This document shows, piece by piece, positions 18,668 to 26,418 of a DNA stretch of 64,000 bases; the first letter of the stretch is position 1; the number at the start of each line of letters is the position of its first letter. The position numbers were made by a program, and so were the translations under genes. Source of the stretch: Methanotorris igneus Kol 5 (GTDB lineage Archaea; AGJL01; Methanococci; Methanococcales; Methanococcaceae); contig NC_015562.1 in assembly GCF_000214415.1 (NCBI RefSeq), forward strand, positions 496,001-560,000. The letters run 5' to 3'. The notes under the pieces are model-generated. The model did no database searches, was not told the DNA's origin, and worked only from the letters and a program-made list of their open reading frames with translations.

Positions 18668-18828
18668 TCAAATAATCTCAAACTCTCCTTTTCTTAATAT
18701 TTCTTCTAACATCCAATATGAAATTCCATACTTCTTCTCAAACTCTTTTGCACTTAATTCAAAAAATCAATCATGCGAATTCTTATCCTCCTACCTTCTT
18801 TGGTTTGATTTTTGCCATCTTCAACCAT
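18668..18828 (-). pseudogene. Short frameshifted gene at the end of the minus-strand operon
   Basis: A GGTGGTTTAA ribosome binding site precedes ATG 18828, giving MVEDGKNQTKEGRRIRIRMI and then a stop. Shifting frame at the run of six A/T bases at 18761-18766 gives a continuous ending, FFELSAKEFEKKYGISYWML then EEILRKGEFEII, which looks like a helix-turn-helix-like tail. One extra base in the run would restore a protein of about 53 residues. It may be a broken gene, a sequencing slip or a slippage-translated gene. Confidence 0.55.
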
Positions 18829-18837
18829 TTAAACCAC

Positions 18838-19050
18838 CTATAACGCTCCAAATCTTTTAACTTCTTTGGCCTCTTGGATGAGTTTGTTAATCCTTGCATT
18901 GTTTCTTTGAATCTGCTCCTCTATCTCCACCATCATAGCATAAAGTTCATCCCTCATTTTTTGGAGTTCTTTCTTCTCCTTAATTAATTGGGCATTTTCT
19001 CTCTTCAACCGTCTAATCTCATCTAAAATACTTTTAACCCCCATCCCCAT
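18838..19050 (-). CDS. Small coiled-coil protein
   Basis: This 70-residue protein is almost entirely a coiled coil (ILDEIRRLKRENAQLIKEKK). ATG 19050 follows GGTGGTTGT. Its stop codon overlaps the ribosome binding site of the frameshifted gene downstream, so it belongs to the minus-strand operon 20121-18668. Function unknown; such proteins often mediate oligomerisation of a partner. Confidence 0.72.
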   Translation of the reverse strand: MGMGVKSILDEIRRLKRENAQLIKEKKELQKMRDELYAMMVEIEEQIQRNNARINKLIQEAKEVKRFGAL

Positions 19051-19087
19051 ACAACCACCTTTTTAATTTCTCATTTAGACACGAATC

Positions 19088-19276
19088 TCATTTGATGAAG
19101 ATTGCATCATACCCCTTCTCCCCCTTCATAATATTGTGCAATGTTATAATCTCCCTAATCAACCCCTCTGCATTAGTTAAATGGGTTAAAAATCCAATCT
19201 CATCCCCATTATGATAATCAGATTTTGCCCTTTCAACTTCATTAACAAGTCTTGATAAAAGACCCTCAACCTCCAT
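19088..19276 (-). CDS. Small helical protein, unknown function
   Basis: This protein of 62 residues (MEVEGLLSRLVNEVERAKSD) appears to be two or three helices. ATG 19276 follows GGTGGTGGTT and is preferred over the open frame from 19306 that overlaps the previous gene. Operon position is the only clue to its role. Confidence 0.68.
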   Translation of the reverse strand: MEVEGLLSRLVNEVERAKSDYHNGDEIGFLTHLTNAEGLIREIITLHNIMKGEKGYDAIFIK

Positions 19277-19293
19277 AACCACCACCAAAACAT

Positions 19294-19914
19294 TTATAAA
19301 TCCCAAAAAATAGAAAGAAAAATGGCATTAGAGGTATCTTTTATAATATTTATTTTTTGAATTGAAACTGGCTCATGTGCCTTTGCTATTCCTTCTTCCC
19401 TTAATTCCTTAATGCAATTCTGAATGTCTTTTAAAGTTAGAGGTTTGTAAATCCCTTCCCCGCAAGGGTTCCCCTGTTCATCCATAGACAGCCAGAATAT
19501 CGGGGCAATCCTATTCCCCTTTTCCAATTCTTCACGCATCTCCTGTTTCAATAAATTCTTTAGTATTTCCTTTGTATCAACTCCAAGTTCTTCCAATTCA
19601 TCTAAAATATCATTAATAATTTGCTCCTTCTCCTTCTCAGTTAAATTAACAGCATACTTAACATCCTCAACCTGCTTTATCCTATACTTTACATATTCCT
19701 CCTTGCTAATCCTAACATCCTCTCCAAGCCCACGCCATTTGTTGCCCCTATGGTATATTACAGTGCCATTGTTTGAAATGTATTTGTAAAACCTCTCTTT
19801 CTTTTCCATAGACCTCACCCTTTCAGCATAGGTTTTAAGAACCTTGTCATCCAAACCTCCATGTTGTCTCAACTTTTCAGGTAATGAATAGTTAGGGGCT
19901 ACAACTTCTTCCAT
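19294..19914 (-). CDS. Unrecognised cytoplasmic protein of the element
   Basis: This 206-residue protein has no signal or membrane segment. It is charged and mostly helical in the middle (LTEKEKEQIINDILDELEEL and LLKQEMREELEKGNR), with a predicted alpha/beta C-terminus (IAPIFWLSMDEQGNPCGEGI). ATG 19914 follows GGAGGAATAG. It is the second gene of the minus-strand operon driven by the operator-promoter near 20286-20336. Confidence 0.72.
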   Translation of the reverse strand: MEEVVAPNYSLPEKLRQHGGLDDKVLKTYAERVRSMEKKERFYKYISNNGTVIYHRGNKWRGLGEDVRISKEEYVKYRIKQVEDVKYAVNLTEKEKEQIINDILDELEELGVDTKEILKNLLKQEMREELEKGNRIAPIFWLSMDEQGNPCGEGIYKPLTLKDIQNCIKELREEGIAKAHEPVSIQKINIIKDTSNAIFLSIFWDL

Positions 19915-19935
19915 AACTATTCCTCCAATCTCTTT

Positions 19936-20121
19936 TTAAAAATCCCAAATTTTCTCAACCCCAAGTAACTCAAGAAACTCAATAATTCGCTCCCCCTGCT
20001 TTTTTGAACATTCCATTTCCCCAACAACCTCAACCCCCTTCCGAACCTCAATTTTATATTTTTTAGAATGTCCATCATAAGCAATCCAGACTGACTTATC
20101 CCCTATTTTATACTCCTTCAT
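19936..20121 (-). CDS. Small protein, first gene of the minus-strand operon
   Basis: This 61-residue protein (MKEYKIGDKSVWIAYDGHSK) is predicted beta-beta-alpha, and KKYKIEVRKGVEVVGEMECS suggests a small nucleic-acid- or protein-binding fold. ATG 20121 follows GTGATTGCT. It lies downstream of the long structured leader, so it is the gene most directly affected by any leader control. Confidence 0.68.
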   Translation of the reverse strand: MKEYKIGDKSVWIAYDGHSKKYKIEVRKGVEVVGEMECSKKQGERIIEFLELLGVEKIWDF

Positions 20122-20130
20122 AGCAATCAC

Positions 20131-20285
20131 ACTTAGGACCTATGGCGAAAATTTTCCGCACAAACTATTATGGTCCTTTGGCGAAACTTTTTCGCATATA
20201 GATCCAGGGCTTACCTCCCACCCAACTCTGGCAACGCCGTCATGTTGCTTGGGTGGTCATTTAATTAATTCTGTTAGTAAAATTA
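20131..20285 (-). ncRNA. Structured 5' leader RNA of the minus-strand operon (candidate)
   Basis: Read on the minus strand this gene-free region is far richer in GC than its surroundings and folds into several hairpins. CCACCCAA (20251-20258 on the plus strand) pairs with TTGGGTGG near 20218, with an inner GCAAC/GTTGC stem. GCGAAAAAGTTTCGC forms a second hairpin, and a GGACC to GGTCC stem encloses a third built on GCGGAAAATTTTCGC. In an AT-rich hyperthermophile such GC-rich folding usually marks functional RNA. It begins near the predicted start site and ends at the ribosome binding site of the first gene. It matches no riboswitch I know. Confidence 0.5.
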
Positions 20286-20336
20286 TGTTCGAACATATTT
20301 TTACGAATAGACATATAATTATAATCATATATAAAA
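20286..20336 (-). promoter_or_regulatory. Promoter plus operator of the minus-strand operon, copy of the 24.9 kb site
   Basis: The minus strand has a TATA box TTTTATATATG (20336-20326). About 29 bases after the TATA start comes a 22-bp sequence (20307-20286) identical to 24946-24967 at the plus-strand replication operon. The region between the TATA box and the 22-mer also matches at 18 of 24 positions. The shared core contains TTCG and TATGTTCGAACA half-sites, placed at the predicted start of transcription as expected for a repressor operator. Confidence 0.72.
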
Positions 20337-20511
20337 TCTTCTCTTTAAATTTCTTAATATGTGAGATTAGAAAAGTTAATAACAAAAGGTAAAAAGAAAA
20401 TTTTTTATTCATTAAAATAAATTATTCAAAATAAATTAACTGATGTCTATTTTGGGAATGTTTTCTTAATACCTTACATTGTTTTTATTGTTATTAGGAG
20501 ATGTGATAATC

Positions 20512-21729
20512 ATGGATGCAACATTTGCTGGAAGTACCATACCCAATATAACAAATCGTCCTCAATTATACGAATGGTTAGAAAGAAACATGGAGAGATC
20601 TTATAAAGACATTTTAGATGACACAAAATTAGAACCCGAACAAAATGTTGTAAAAACATATATTTTAGAGTCGAATACCCATCCTAAAAAATTATCAAGA
20701 ATAATAAAAACTGGAAAAATAGAGCTATTGGATGAATATGAGTTCTACATGTTACGTATTGGTGATGAAGGTTACTTTTTCATAGATGCTAAAAACCCAA
20801 GATTTTGGAAATTATACACATTACAAAAATCAGAAGAGTCTGATAAATATTTTAATAAATTAATAAGTCCAATAAAATCAAGATTAGATAACCTATGGAT
20901 GCCCACAGGCGATTTAGAAAAATTCCTAAAAAAAGCAGATTATGTTAGGGGGTTATCAACTAAACATGATGAAACTCCATTTTACTTAGACAATGGTGTT
21001 GAAGAAATAGCTAATAAATTATCGATTAGTGGTAATGGAGAAAGTGTCTATAAGTTAATTGAAATTATCCAATCATTATCTCCAGATGACATTCAAGAAT
21101 TTGAAAAACTAATTGAGGATTTCCAATTGTCAAATGATACAAAAATAAAAAAGATATTTAACACTATCAAAAAATTGCATGAGTTTAAACACTTAATGAG
21201 AATTACAAAATCAAAAATAAAGATTGTTTCAGAAGATGATAAAGATAAATTTGTCTTAGAAGATATTTATTATTGGGGGAAATTTACAGTTAAAGGAACA
21301 TCAATAGAAAAACACAACGAAATTGTAGATGAAACTATAGAAAATTACGAACAAAAAATTGAAATTATTGAAGATTCCTTAATTGACTATACTTCAAGTG
21401 ATTGGGACGATAGAATACCATTAATTTACGAATTTGAAAAAGAAATTGAGGATTTAAAAAGTTTTGTAGAAGGGTTAATATCAGTAAAAGAACCTTTTAG
21501 AATTTGGGGATTAGCCAAACAAGTTGAAGAAGATATGTATTACATTTCAGGAGTGGATTTGCACAATGGAGACAGGTTTTCATTAGAGGTTACTCCATGG
21601 TGGATGAGGTTATACTTACCTAAAGGCTCATGTGGAAACACTGCTCTAAGATTACTATCTAATATCCAACAGACATACGATTCTGAGACAATTTTAGAGG
21701 TGGAAAAGCATGGGGAAAGAATCAGATAA
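20512..21729 (+). CDS. Unrecognised protein of a two-gene module with a PD-(D/E)XK nuclease
   Basis: This 405-residue protein begins MDATFAGSTIPNITNRPQLY. It has a mixed alpha/beta N-terminal part (about 1-120), a long helical middle (ESVYKLIEIIQSLSPDDIQE and onwards, including the coiled-coil-like ETIENYEQKIEIIEDSLIDY) and a C-terminal beta-rich part near FSLEVTPWWMRLYLPKGS. ATG 20512 follows GATGTGATAATC. It overlaps the nuclease gene by 20 bases, so both are translated together. I do not recognise a family; it may be a sensor or recognition subunit. Confidence 0.8.
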   Translation: MDATFAGSTIPNITNRPQLYEWLERNMERSYKDILDDTKLEPEQNVVKTYILESNTHPKKLSRIIKTGKIELLDEYEFYMLRIGDEGYFFIDAKNPRFWKLYTLQKSEESDKYFNKLISPIKSRLDNLWMPTGDLEKFLKKADYVRGLSTKHDETPFYLDNGVEEIANKLSISGNGESVYKLIEIIQSLSPDDIQEFEKLIEDFQLSNDTKIKKIFNTIKKLHEFKHLMRITKSKIKIVSEDDKDKFVLEDIYYWGKFTVKGTSIEKHNEIVDETIENYEQKIEIIEDSLIDYTSSDWDDRIPLIYEFEKEIEDLKSFVEGLISVKEPFRIWGLAKQVEEDMYYISGVDLHNGDRFSLEVTPWWMRLYLPKGSCGNTALRLLSNIQQTYDSETILEVEKHGERIR

Positions 21730-23038
21730 CAGAACTTTAGATTTTCATTTTAAGAAATATGGAAGAAAGGGAACCTCAACAGAACCTACATATAAAGATA
21801 TTATTGAATACATAACTGCTCTAATTTCAGAAAATATTGAAGACTATCAATCTCAACATACTAAACTAATCAACATAATATTAAATCTTGTTTACCCTAT
21901 AAAACATTTTCCCCATCCTCTATATGACTTAGGATATCGACCTAAAAAAGGTAGTACTCTTGGAGTAAAAATTGTTCTTGATGGAATATATTACACTGAA
22001 AATGGAAATCCTGCAGAAATAACTCCAGATGTTATACTTGTTAATGACAATGATACACATGTTCTCATTTTTGAATGTAAATCTAAAAGTATCAAAGAAG
22101 AGCAATTAAAAAAATATCTGAAACTAAAAGAAAATTTGCATGCTATTATAAATAAAGGATACATTTCTGTCATAAAAAATCCTGGCTTATATAAATCTGA
22201 TGTAAGTTACATATCATTTGATGACTTAACTACGCATCCTGTTTTAAAAGATACAGAAGATATCCAAATTTTAAAAGTTTCACCTGGAGAAATTTCACTT
22301 AAACATGGTAGTTATGAAAATTCAAAATTAAATAATATTTTTCCAATAACTTGGGGAGAGAAAGAGAAACCTTCTTATGATTTACTGATTTGTGATGCTG
22401 AGAATAACGAAGAGGGAAGTCTATTCAAAATGCTTATACTCAGAGAACTTATATCTATGGCATTATTTGGACATGATGAACCAGAAGTGGGAATGGTATT
22501 TAGTGAAAAGATTACCCTCCCAAAAGGTGAATATTCATTAGAAAGTTTAGAAGAAAATAATTTTAAAGAAATTGAAAATATTCTACAAAAACTTTGTAAA
22601 AGGAAATGCGTAATAGATAAGGAAAACAAACTATTAAGAGTAGATAAAGATATTGTAATATTGCCAGAAGATAAACCTCTAAATGCAAATGTTTTTAAAT
22701 TAATTGACGCTCTCGATATTTCTATAAATATGAACTCACTTGTTGAGAAAGAATTTACTGTAGGAACTCTAATGGATGCATTATACAGGAGCACAAGTAT
22801 CTCCATAATTGATTATTTTTATAAGGATTATAAAAATATAGTCAGTAACCGAATTGAGAAAACATTAAGGTTATTTAGTAATAGAAATTTGAAAAAGTAT
22901 CTTAGAAAAGTATCAGGAAAATGGAGAATTAAAGTAATCAAAGATAAAAGAATGGCAAGAAAATTTGGAGAATCATGTAAAAGAGAGCTTGAGACTATAA
23001 AAGGTAGGCAAACTACATTAGATGAGTCAGCAAAATAG
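21710..23038 (+). CDS. PD-(D/E)XK-type nuclease, candidate defence effector
   Basis: This 442-residue protein shows the restriction-endonuclease-like signature: Pro106-Asp107 in EITPDVILVN, and Glu122-Cys-Lys124 in VLIFECKSKS, separated by a spacing normal for this fold and followed by an amphipathic helix. The remaining 300 residues are unrecognised and helix-rich. The extreme C-terminus RQTTLDESAK resembles the first half of a PCNA-interacting box but lacks the aromatic pair. It overlaps the upstream gene by 20 bases; AT-rich non-coding DNA flanks the pair. Nuclease chemistry is inferred from the motif only. Confidence 0.75.
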   Translation: MGKESDNRTLDFHFKKYGRKGTSTEPTYKDIIEYITALISENIEDYQSQHTKLINIILNLVYPIKHFPHPLYDLGYRPKKGSTLGVKIVLDGIYYTENGNPAEITPDVILVNDNDTHVLIFECKSKSIKEEQLKKYLKLKENLHAIINKGYISVIKNPGLYKSDVSYISFDDLTTHPVLKDTEDIQILKVSPGEISLKHGSYENSKLNNIFPITWGEKEKPSYDLLICDAENNEEGSLFKMLILRELISMALFGHDEPEVGMVFSEKITLPKGEYSLESLEENNFKEIENILQKLCKRKCVIDKENKLLRVDKDIVILPEDKPLNANVFKLIDALDISINMNSLVEKEFTVGTLMDALYRSTSISIIDYFYKDYKNIVSNRIEKTLRLFSNRNLKKYLRKVSGKWRIKVIKDKRMARKFGESCKRELETIKGRQTTLDESAK

Positions 23039-23386
23039 AAAAAAGACAATAAGGTTTGTTTTTGTGAATATTCAAAACTTTAATTTGCCTCTAACGCTTT
23101 TTTACCACCTAATTTAAAATACCACACATACAAAGCCAATGATAGTAAAACTAATTAACCCCAAGAAGTCAGCCCCATAATCACAAACAAAGTTTGATTA
23201 TCCATAACTACCAACACTCTCTTTTGTTGTTATATCTTATGTCAGTTGTTGGTTTTATTAGTTTTGGTGTGGCAGTGTTCTACGGACCAGAAAAGAAAAA
23301 AATAAAAAACTCAATGAATTAGCTTTATTTTTATGAGATTTAGAATATTTGGTTTTAATTTGTTGTAATCTCAAAAGTTTAGTAAT

Positions 23387-23788
23387 GTTCATGAAAGTTC
23401 GTTCGTAGTTCATTTTGTTTTTTAAAAAGAAGCTCAAGTTCACGTTGTTCGCTATTTATATTTATAAAAAAATAAAATCTAAATAAATTTTTAAAACATA
23501 TTAAAATAAAGAATATTTTTTCTCATTGTATAGTATATATATAGAAAATCCATGAACTAATGAACTTGGTCTTTTCTAAGCCAGATTTAATGAACAACCT
23601 AATGAACTTCCATGAACAAGAATTTTATGTTTTCCAATTTATTAGAACTAAAAATTTGCACAAAAACACAACCAAATGGGGATTTTTATTCCGTTTAATT
23701 TTGGTGTTTTGATATTTGATAAAAATCCTTATTTTGCCTTAATATTGTTTGTTCGTCCTTATTTTTAAAAGTTCATTGGTTTGTTCAT
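23387..23788. repeat. Repeat cluster 1: GTTCA/TGAAC iteron-like sites around an AT core
   Basis: This gene-free region (23039-23808) carries many copies of a short motif. In the left part it reads GTTCA or GTTCG (23387, 23397, 23401, 23408, 23437, 23445). After an AT-rich core of about 95 bases it reads ATGAAC (23552, 23560, 23590, 23602, 23612). Then it returns to GTTCG or GTTCA at 23750-23788. The common form is AATGAACTT. Inverted clusters flanking an AT core are typical of archaeal plasmid origins or of a complex operator. GTTCG half-sites also occur in the two shared operators. Confidence 0.6.
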
Positions 23789-23808
23789 TTGGAATTGTAT
23801 ATTTAAAT

Positions 23809-24072
23809 TTATGGAATAATAGTAGATTCATCATAGATAATATTGTGTATCATAGACAGTTGCTTTTTCTTTAGATTTTTGAAATTATCCTCAATTTCAT
23901 AGAAAATTAATGCTTTTTTTCCTTCATCAGTAATTTTATAATATGATTTTGGTAATTTATATCCTTCTTGTTCTTCCCATTTTTCAACTAATCCTGCCTC
24001 AACAAGTTCATTTAATAATTTACTCAAATTACTTTGGTTAATATTTATTTCTCTTTTTAAATAGGTTTGTTT
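23809..24072 (-). pseudogene. Truncated winged-helix paralogue
   Basis: The open frame reads YLKREININQSNLSKLLNEL and onwards, and aligns along its whole length with the intact winged-helix protein encoded at 24462-24797. Shared features are the LxELVE segment, LPKxYYxxT, GKKAL/GKRVL and the IIYD/IIYG tail. The N-terminal helix and a normal start codon are missing: a stop lies at 24073-24075, and only TTG 24027 could start internally. It is best read as an N-terminally broken duplicate, or a gene using an unusual start. Confidence 0.65.
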
Positions 24073-24108
24073 TTATTGAAATATTAAAAATTTATAGTTT
24101 ATATAGGA

Positions 24109-24455
24109 TTTGCAACAGAATAAAAAGAGATGCAAAGAAAAAAAGCAATTTGCAACGTTTGCAACTCTAATGAGATATAAAATAAAATATATACATAAAA
24201 GAAATAACAAAAAATTATAGAAAGTATATTTTTATTGTATATCTATATATATTATATAATGTTGCAAACGTTGCAAATCCAATAATTTTGTTGCAAACAG
24301 CCAGATTTTGTTGCAAATCTTTTGCATAGATATATACACTTGTATTTTTAAATTTTCTCTCTTTTTCTTCTGTAAATTGTCAAAAACGCAATTTTTGACA
24401 TTTTTTAAATCTCGTCAATTTGGGCTTATTTTTGGATTTACAACAATTTGCAAAG
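24109..24455. repeat. Candidate replication origin: 18-bp inverted repeats flanking an AT-rich core
   Basis: ATTTGCAACGTTTGCAAC at 24148-24165 is the exact reverse complement of 24261-24278. Between them lie 95 bases with only about ten G or C. Further copies of the GTTGCAAA unit occur at 24109-24116, 24290-24298, 24310-24318 and 24445-24455. This is the layout of an archaeal origin: recognition repeats in opposite orientation around an unwinding element. Close by lie two winged-helix genes, the candidate replication ATPase and PCNA. Confidence 0.7.
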
Positions 24456-24461
24456 AGTTTA

Positions 24462-24797
24462 TTAGTAACTACTTGCGATAACTTTATCCCCATAGATAAT
24501 TTTAATTGGAGTATCATCTTCTTTCTTTAAAGCATTACAAAGTTTATATACCATTAAAACTCTTTTTCCAAAATTTGTTAATGAATAGTACGTTTTTGGC
24601 AGTAAAGCGTCAGTCTCCTCTCTTCTTTTGTTAAGTATTTCTGATTCTACAAGTTCATCTAAGATGTTTCCTAATGTTCCCTTATGAATGTTTAAATCTT
24701 TATGAAGTTGCCCAAAATGAACCTCTCCGTGAGTATCTAAATATTGAAGTATCTCCTTTACGTGTTTTTTTGCAAGTAATTTCAATAAATTTTCCAT
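24462..24797 (-). CDS. Winged-helix DNA-binding protein
   Basis: This 111-residue protein is one winged helix (HVKEILQYLDTHGEVHFGQL, LNIHKGTLGNILDELVESEI, then the wing LLPKTYYSLTNFGKRVL) with a short C-terminal tail. It lies next to the repeat clusters and is a good candidate for binding them or for repressing its own promoter. ATG 24797 follows GGGGTGAAAATGT. A truncated paralogue is encoded 390 bases downstream. Confidence 0.85.
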   Translation of the reverse strand: MENLLKLLAKKHVKEILQYLDTHGEVHFGQLHKDLNIHKGTLGNILDELVESEILNKRREETDALLPKTYYSLTNFGKRVLMVYKLCNALKKEDDTPIKIIYGDKVIASSY

Positions 24798-24908
24798 ACA
24801 TTTTCACCCCTAAAGTCTTCCCGTTTGTTGTTATTATTCATATTTTTGTGGTTTATTTTATAAAAGAGTATAAACACTTTTAAATATTCGGAAATATTTT
24901 TATGTTCG

Positions 24909-24969
24909 ACCGAAAAGTATTTATATGGTTGTAATTATAATACTGTTCGTAAAAATATGTTCGAACAGT
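24909..24969 (+). promoter_or_regulatory. Promoter plus palindromic operator of the replication operon
   Basis: A BRE ACCGAAAAG (24909-24917) and TATA box TATTTATAT (24918-24926) lead to an 8-bp inverted repeat, ACTGTTCG (24942-24949) and CGAACAGT (24962-24969), centred close to the expected transcription start. A 22-bp part of it (24946-24967) is identical to 20286-20307 in front of the minus-strand operon. An operator placed over the start site implies repression of the following genes. Confidence 0.75.
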
Positions 24970-24975
24970 GATAGC

Positions 24976-25164
24976 ATGCCAGAAATAAAGAAAAAGAGAT
25001 GGGCTAAGGCGAGGATAATATTTCCAGCAATATATGGTAAAATAAAGGAACAAGGTAATTCTGCAAGATTTTTTCCTTCAATACCTGCTGAATATGTTGG
25101 TAAAAAAGCAGTTTTGGTAATTTTAGAAGAAGATAAAGAATTGGACGGTGGTGGGGATGAATAA
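24976..25164 (+). CDS. DUF2080-like small protein, possible AbrB-fold regulator
   Basis: This 62-residue protein (MPEIKKKRWAKARIIFPAIY) has a C-terminal part, EQGNSARFFPSIPAEYVGKK then AVLVILEE, which resembles the DUF2080 family of small transposon-associated proteins and the swapped-hairpin AbrB fold. It is directly downstream of the palindromic operator and upstream of the wHTH-ATPase, so autoregulation is plausible. ATG 24976 follows GTGATAG. Its stop lies eight bases into the next gene. Confidence 0.7.
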   Translation: MPEIKKKRWAKARIIFPAIYGKIKEQGNSARFFPSIPAEYVGKKAVLVILEEDKELDGGGDE

Positions 25165-26389
25165 CAAAATAAAATTAAATGAAACTGATAAGAAAGTTCT
25201 TGATTTCATTTTAGAAAATGGAGAATCAACCAGACAGGAAATCATAGATGCGTTAGGAGTTAAAAGCGGTTCTTTAACGAACTCAATAAATAAGCTTGAA
25301 AAACTTGGTTACATTAAAACTGAAAAGCAAGGCAATCAAACTGTCATCATTCCAATAACTCCAACCCAGCCATCTATACACAATGACAACACCAATATAA
25401 TCCACTTAGACTTCTCCAAAATCAAATCTCTAACTCATTTGAGAGATATTATAAACTCTCACCTAAGGGCTAATAATTGGAGTATTGGGAATTATGATTT
25501 AGTTATAACTGCTTTAATCATTGCCAAATTCACACAAAATTTAAGGTTGTTAATTTTTGGTTCTCAGGGTATTGGTAAAACTTGCTGTATAAAGGCAGTG
25601 TTTCCAGATAATGATGGATTTATTGAGTATGATTTGCATAGGAAACAACTAAAAGAGGTCGTTAATCTCAGAGAGCATATAAGAATCATCGAACAGCAGT
25701 ATAGGCACACTTGGGGGGCTGAAAATCCAGCAACTTTTGACCAATATACTATAGTTCCATTAAGTAGGATTGCACCATCTGACTTAGTTTTCAGATTCAT
25801 TCCTATTAGGGTCTTACAATATAAATATGTTCCAAATTATAGGCCAGTGGTTTTCGATATTTCTAATTTCAAATTAATTGAGCCACCTTTAGATGTCTAT
25901 GACAAGCTTCACAACATTATGAAACATTTGTTATATTTCAACAATTGTGATGAATCTGCAAAATCAAAGATTAGGGATTTCAAGTACAGGGAAATTCTTT
26001 CTTTATATTCTTTAACGGCTAAGGAGGGGGAGTTTAATTTAAATGCTGAACAATGGAAGATTGAGAGGAAATATGAAAGATATTTGGAAAATCCATTCCG
26101 TTCTGTTAATTTAAGGGTTTTACAAGAAGATGAAGAAATGTGGTTTAGGGCATCTTTGGATATGCAACTTATGAGGAATTCTTATGAGGTTTTAAGGTTT
26201 GCATTTTCCATATCAAGGTCTGAAGATGCGATTGGAGAAACTTACGATTTTATTAAAGAAATTTTGGCAACATGGACAAAAGTTAGGGATGAAAGGCCAA
26301 AAAGAAGAGATAGATCAAAAGTAAAGGTTAGAAGTGAGGCACAATCTTACTATGTTGATAGCCAGGGTGTTGTCCATAATGTTGTCTAA
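25157..26389 (+). CDS. Winged-helix plus P-loop ATPase, candidate replication initiator
   Basis: This 410-residue protein starts with an MarR/wHTH-type domain at 1-70 (DFILENGESTRQEIIDALGV), then a P-loop GSQGIGKT near residue 136 and a possible Walker B strand (RPVVFDISNF) near 230. The C-terminal 150 residues are helical and basic. The combination of DNA-binding wing and ATPase, placed next to the origin-like repeats and before PCNA, suggests a replication initiator or helicase loader of the element. It is not a recognisable MCM or Cdc6. ATG 25157 follows GGTGGTGGGG. Confidence 0.75.
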   Translation: MNNKIKLNETDKKVLDFILENGESTRQEIIDALGVKSGSLTNSINKLEKLGYIKTEKQGNQTVIIPITPTQPSIHNDNTNIIHLDFSKIKSLTHLRDIINSHLRANNWSIGNYDLVITALIIAKFTQNLRLLIFGSQGIGKTCCIKAVFPDNDGFIEYDLHRKQLKEVVNLREHIRIIEQQYRHTWGAENPATFDQYTIVPLSRIAPSDLVFRFIPIRVLQYKYVPNYRPVVFDISNFKLIEPPLDVYDKLHNIMKHLLYFNNCDESAKSKIRDFKYREILSLYSLTAKEGEFNLNAEQWKIERKYERYLENPFRSVNLRVLQEDEEMWFRASLDMQLMRNSYEVLRFAFSISRSEDAIGETYDFIKEILATWTKVRDERPKRRDRSKVKVRSEAQSYYVDSQGVVHNVV

Positions 26390-26418
26390 ATTTTTTTTAA
26401 CATAATGAGGGGGCTGTC

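Noticed and set aside
23239-23322. A 27-residue plus-strand membrane-like peptide in the region before repeat cluster 1
   Set aside because: It has no ribosome binding site and very short length; nothing else supports it.
23380-24455. CRISPR array in the repeat-rich region
   Set aside because: Repeats are short, unevenly spaced and in both orientations, with no regular spacers and no cas genes in the window.
25157-26389. MCM helicase or Cdc6/Orc1 identity for the wHTH-ATPase
   Set aside because: The P-loop is present, but the order of domains (wing first) and the lack of MCM or Orc sensor and arginine-finger motifs do not fit either family.
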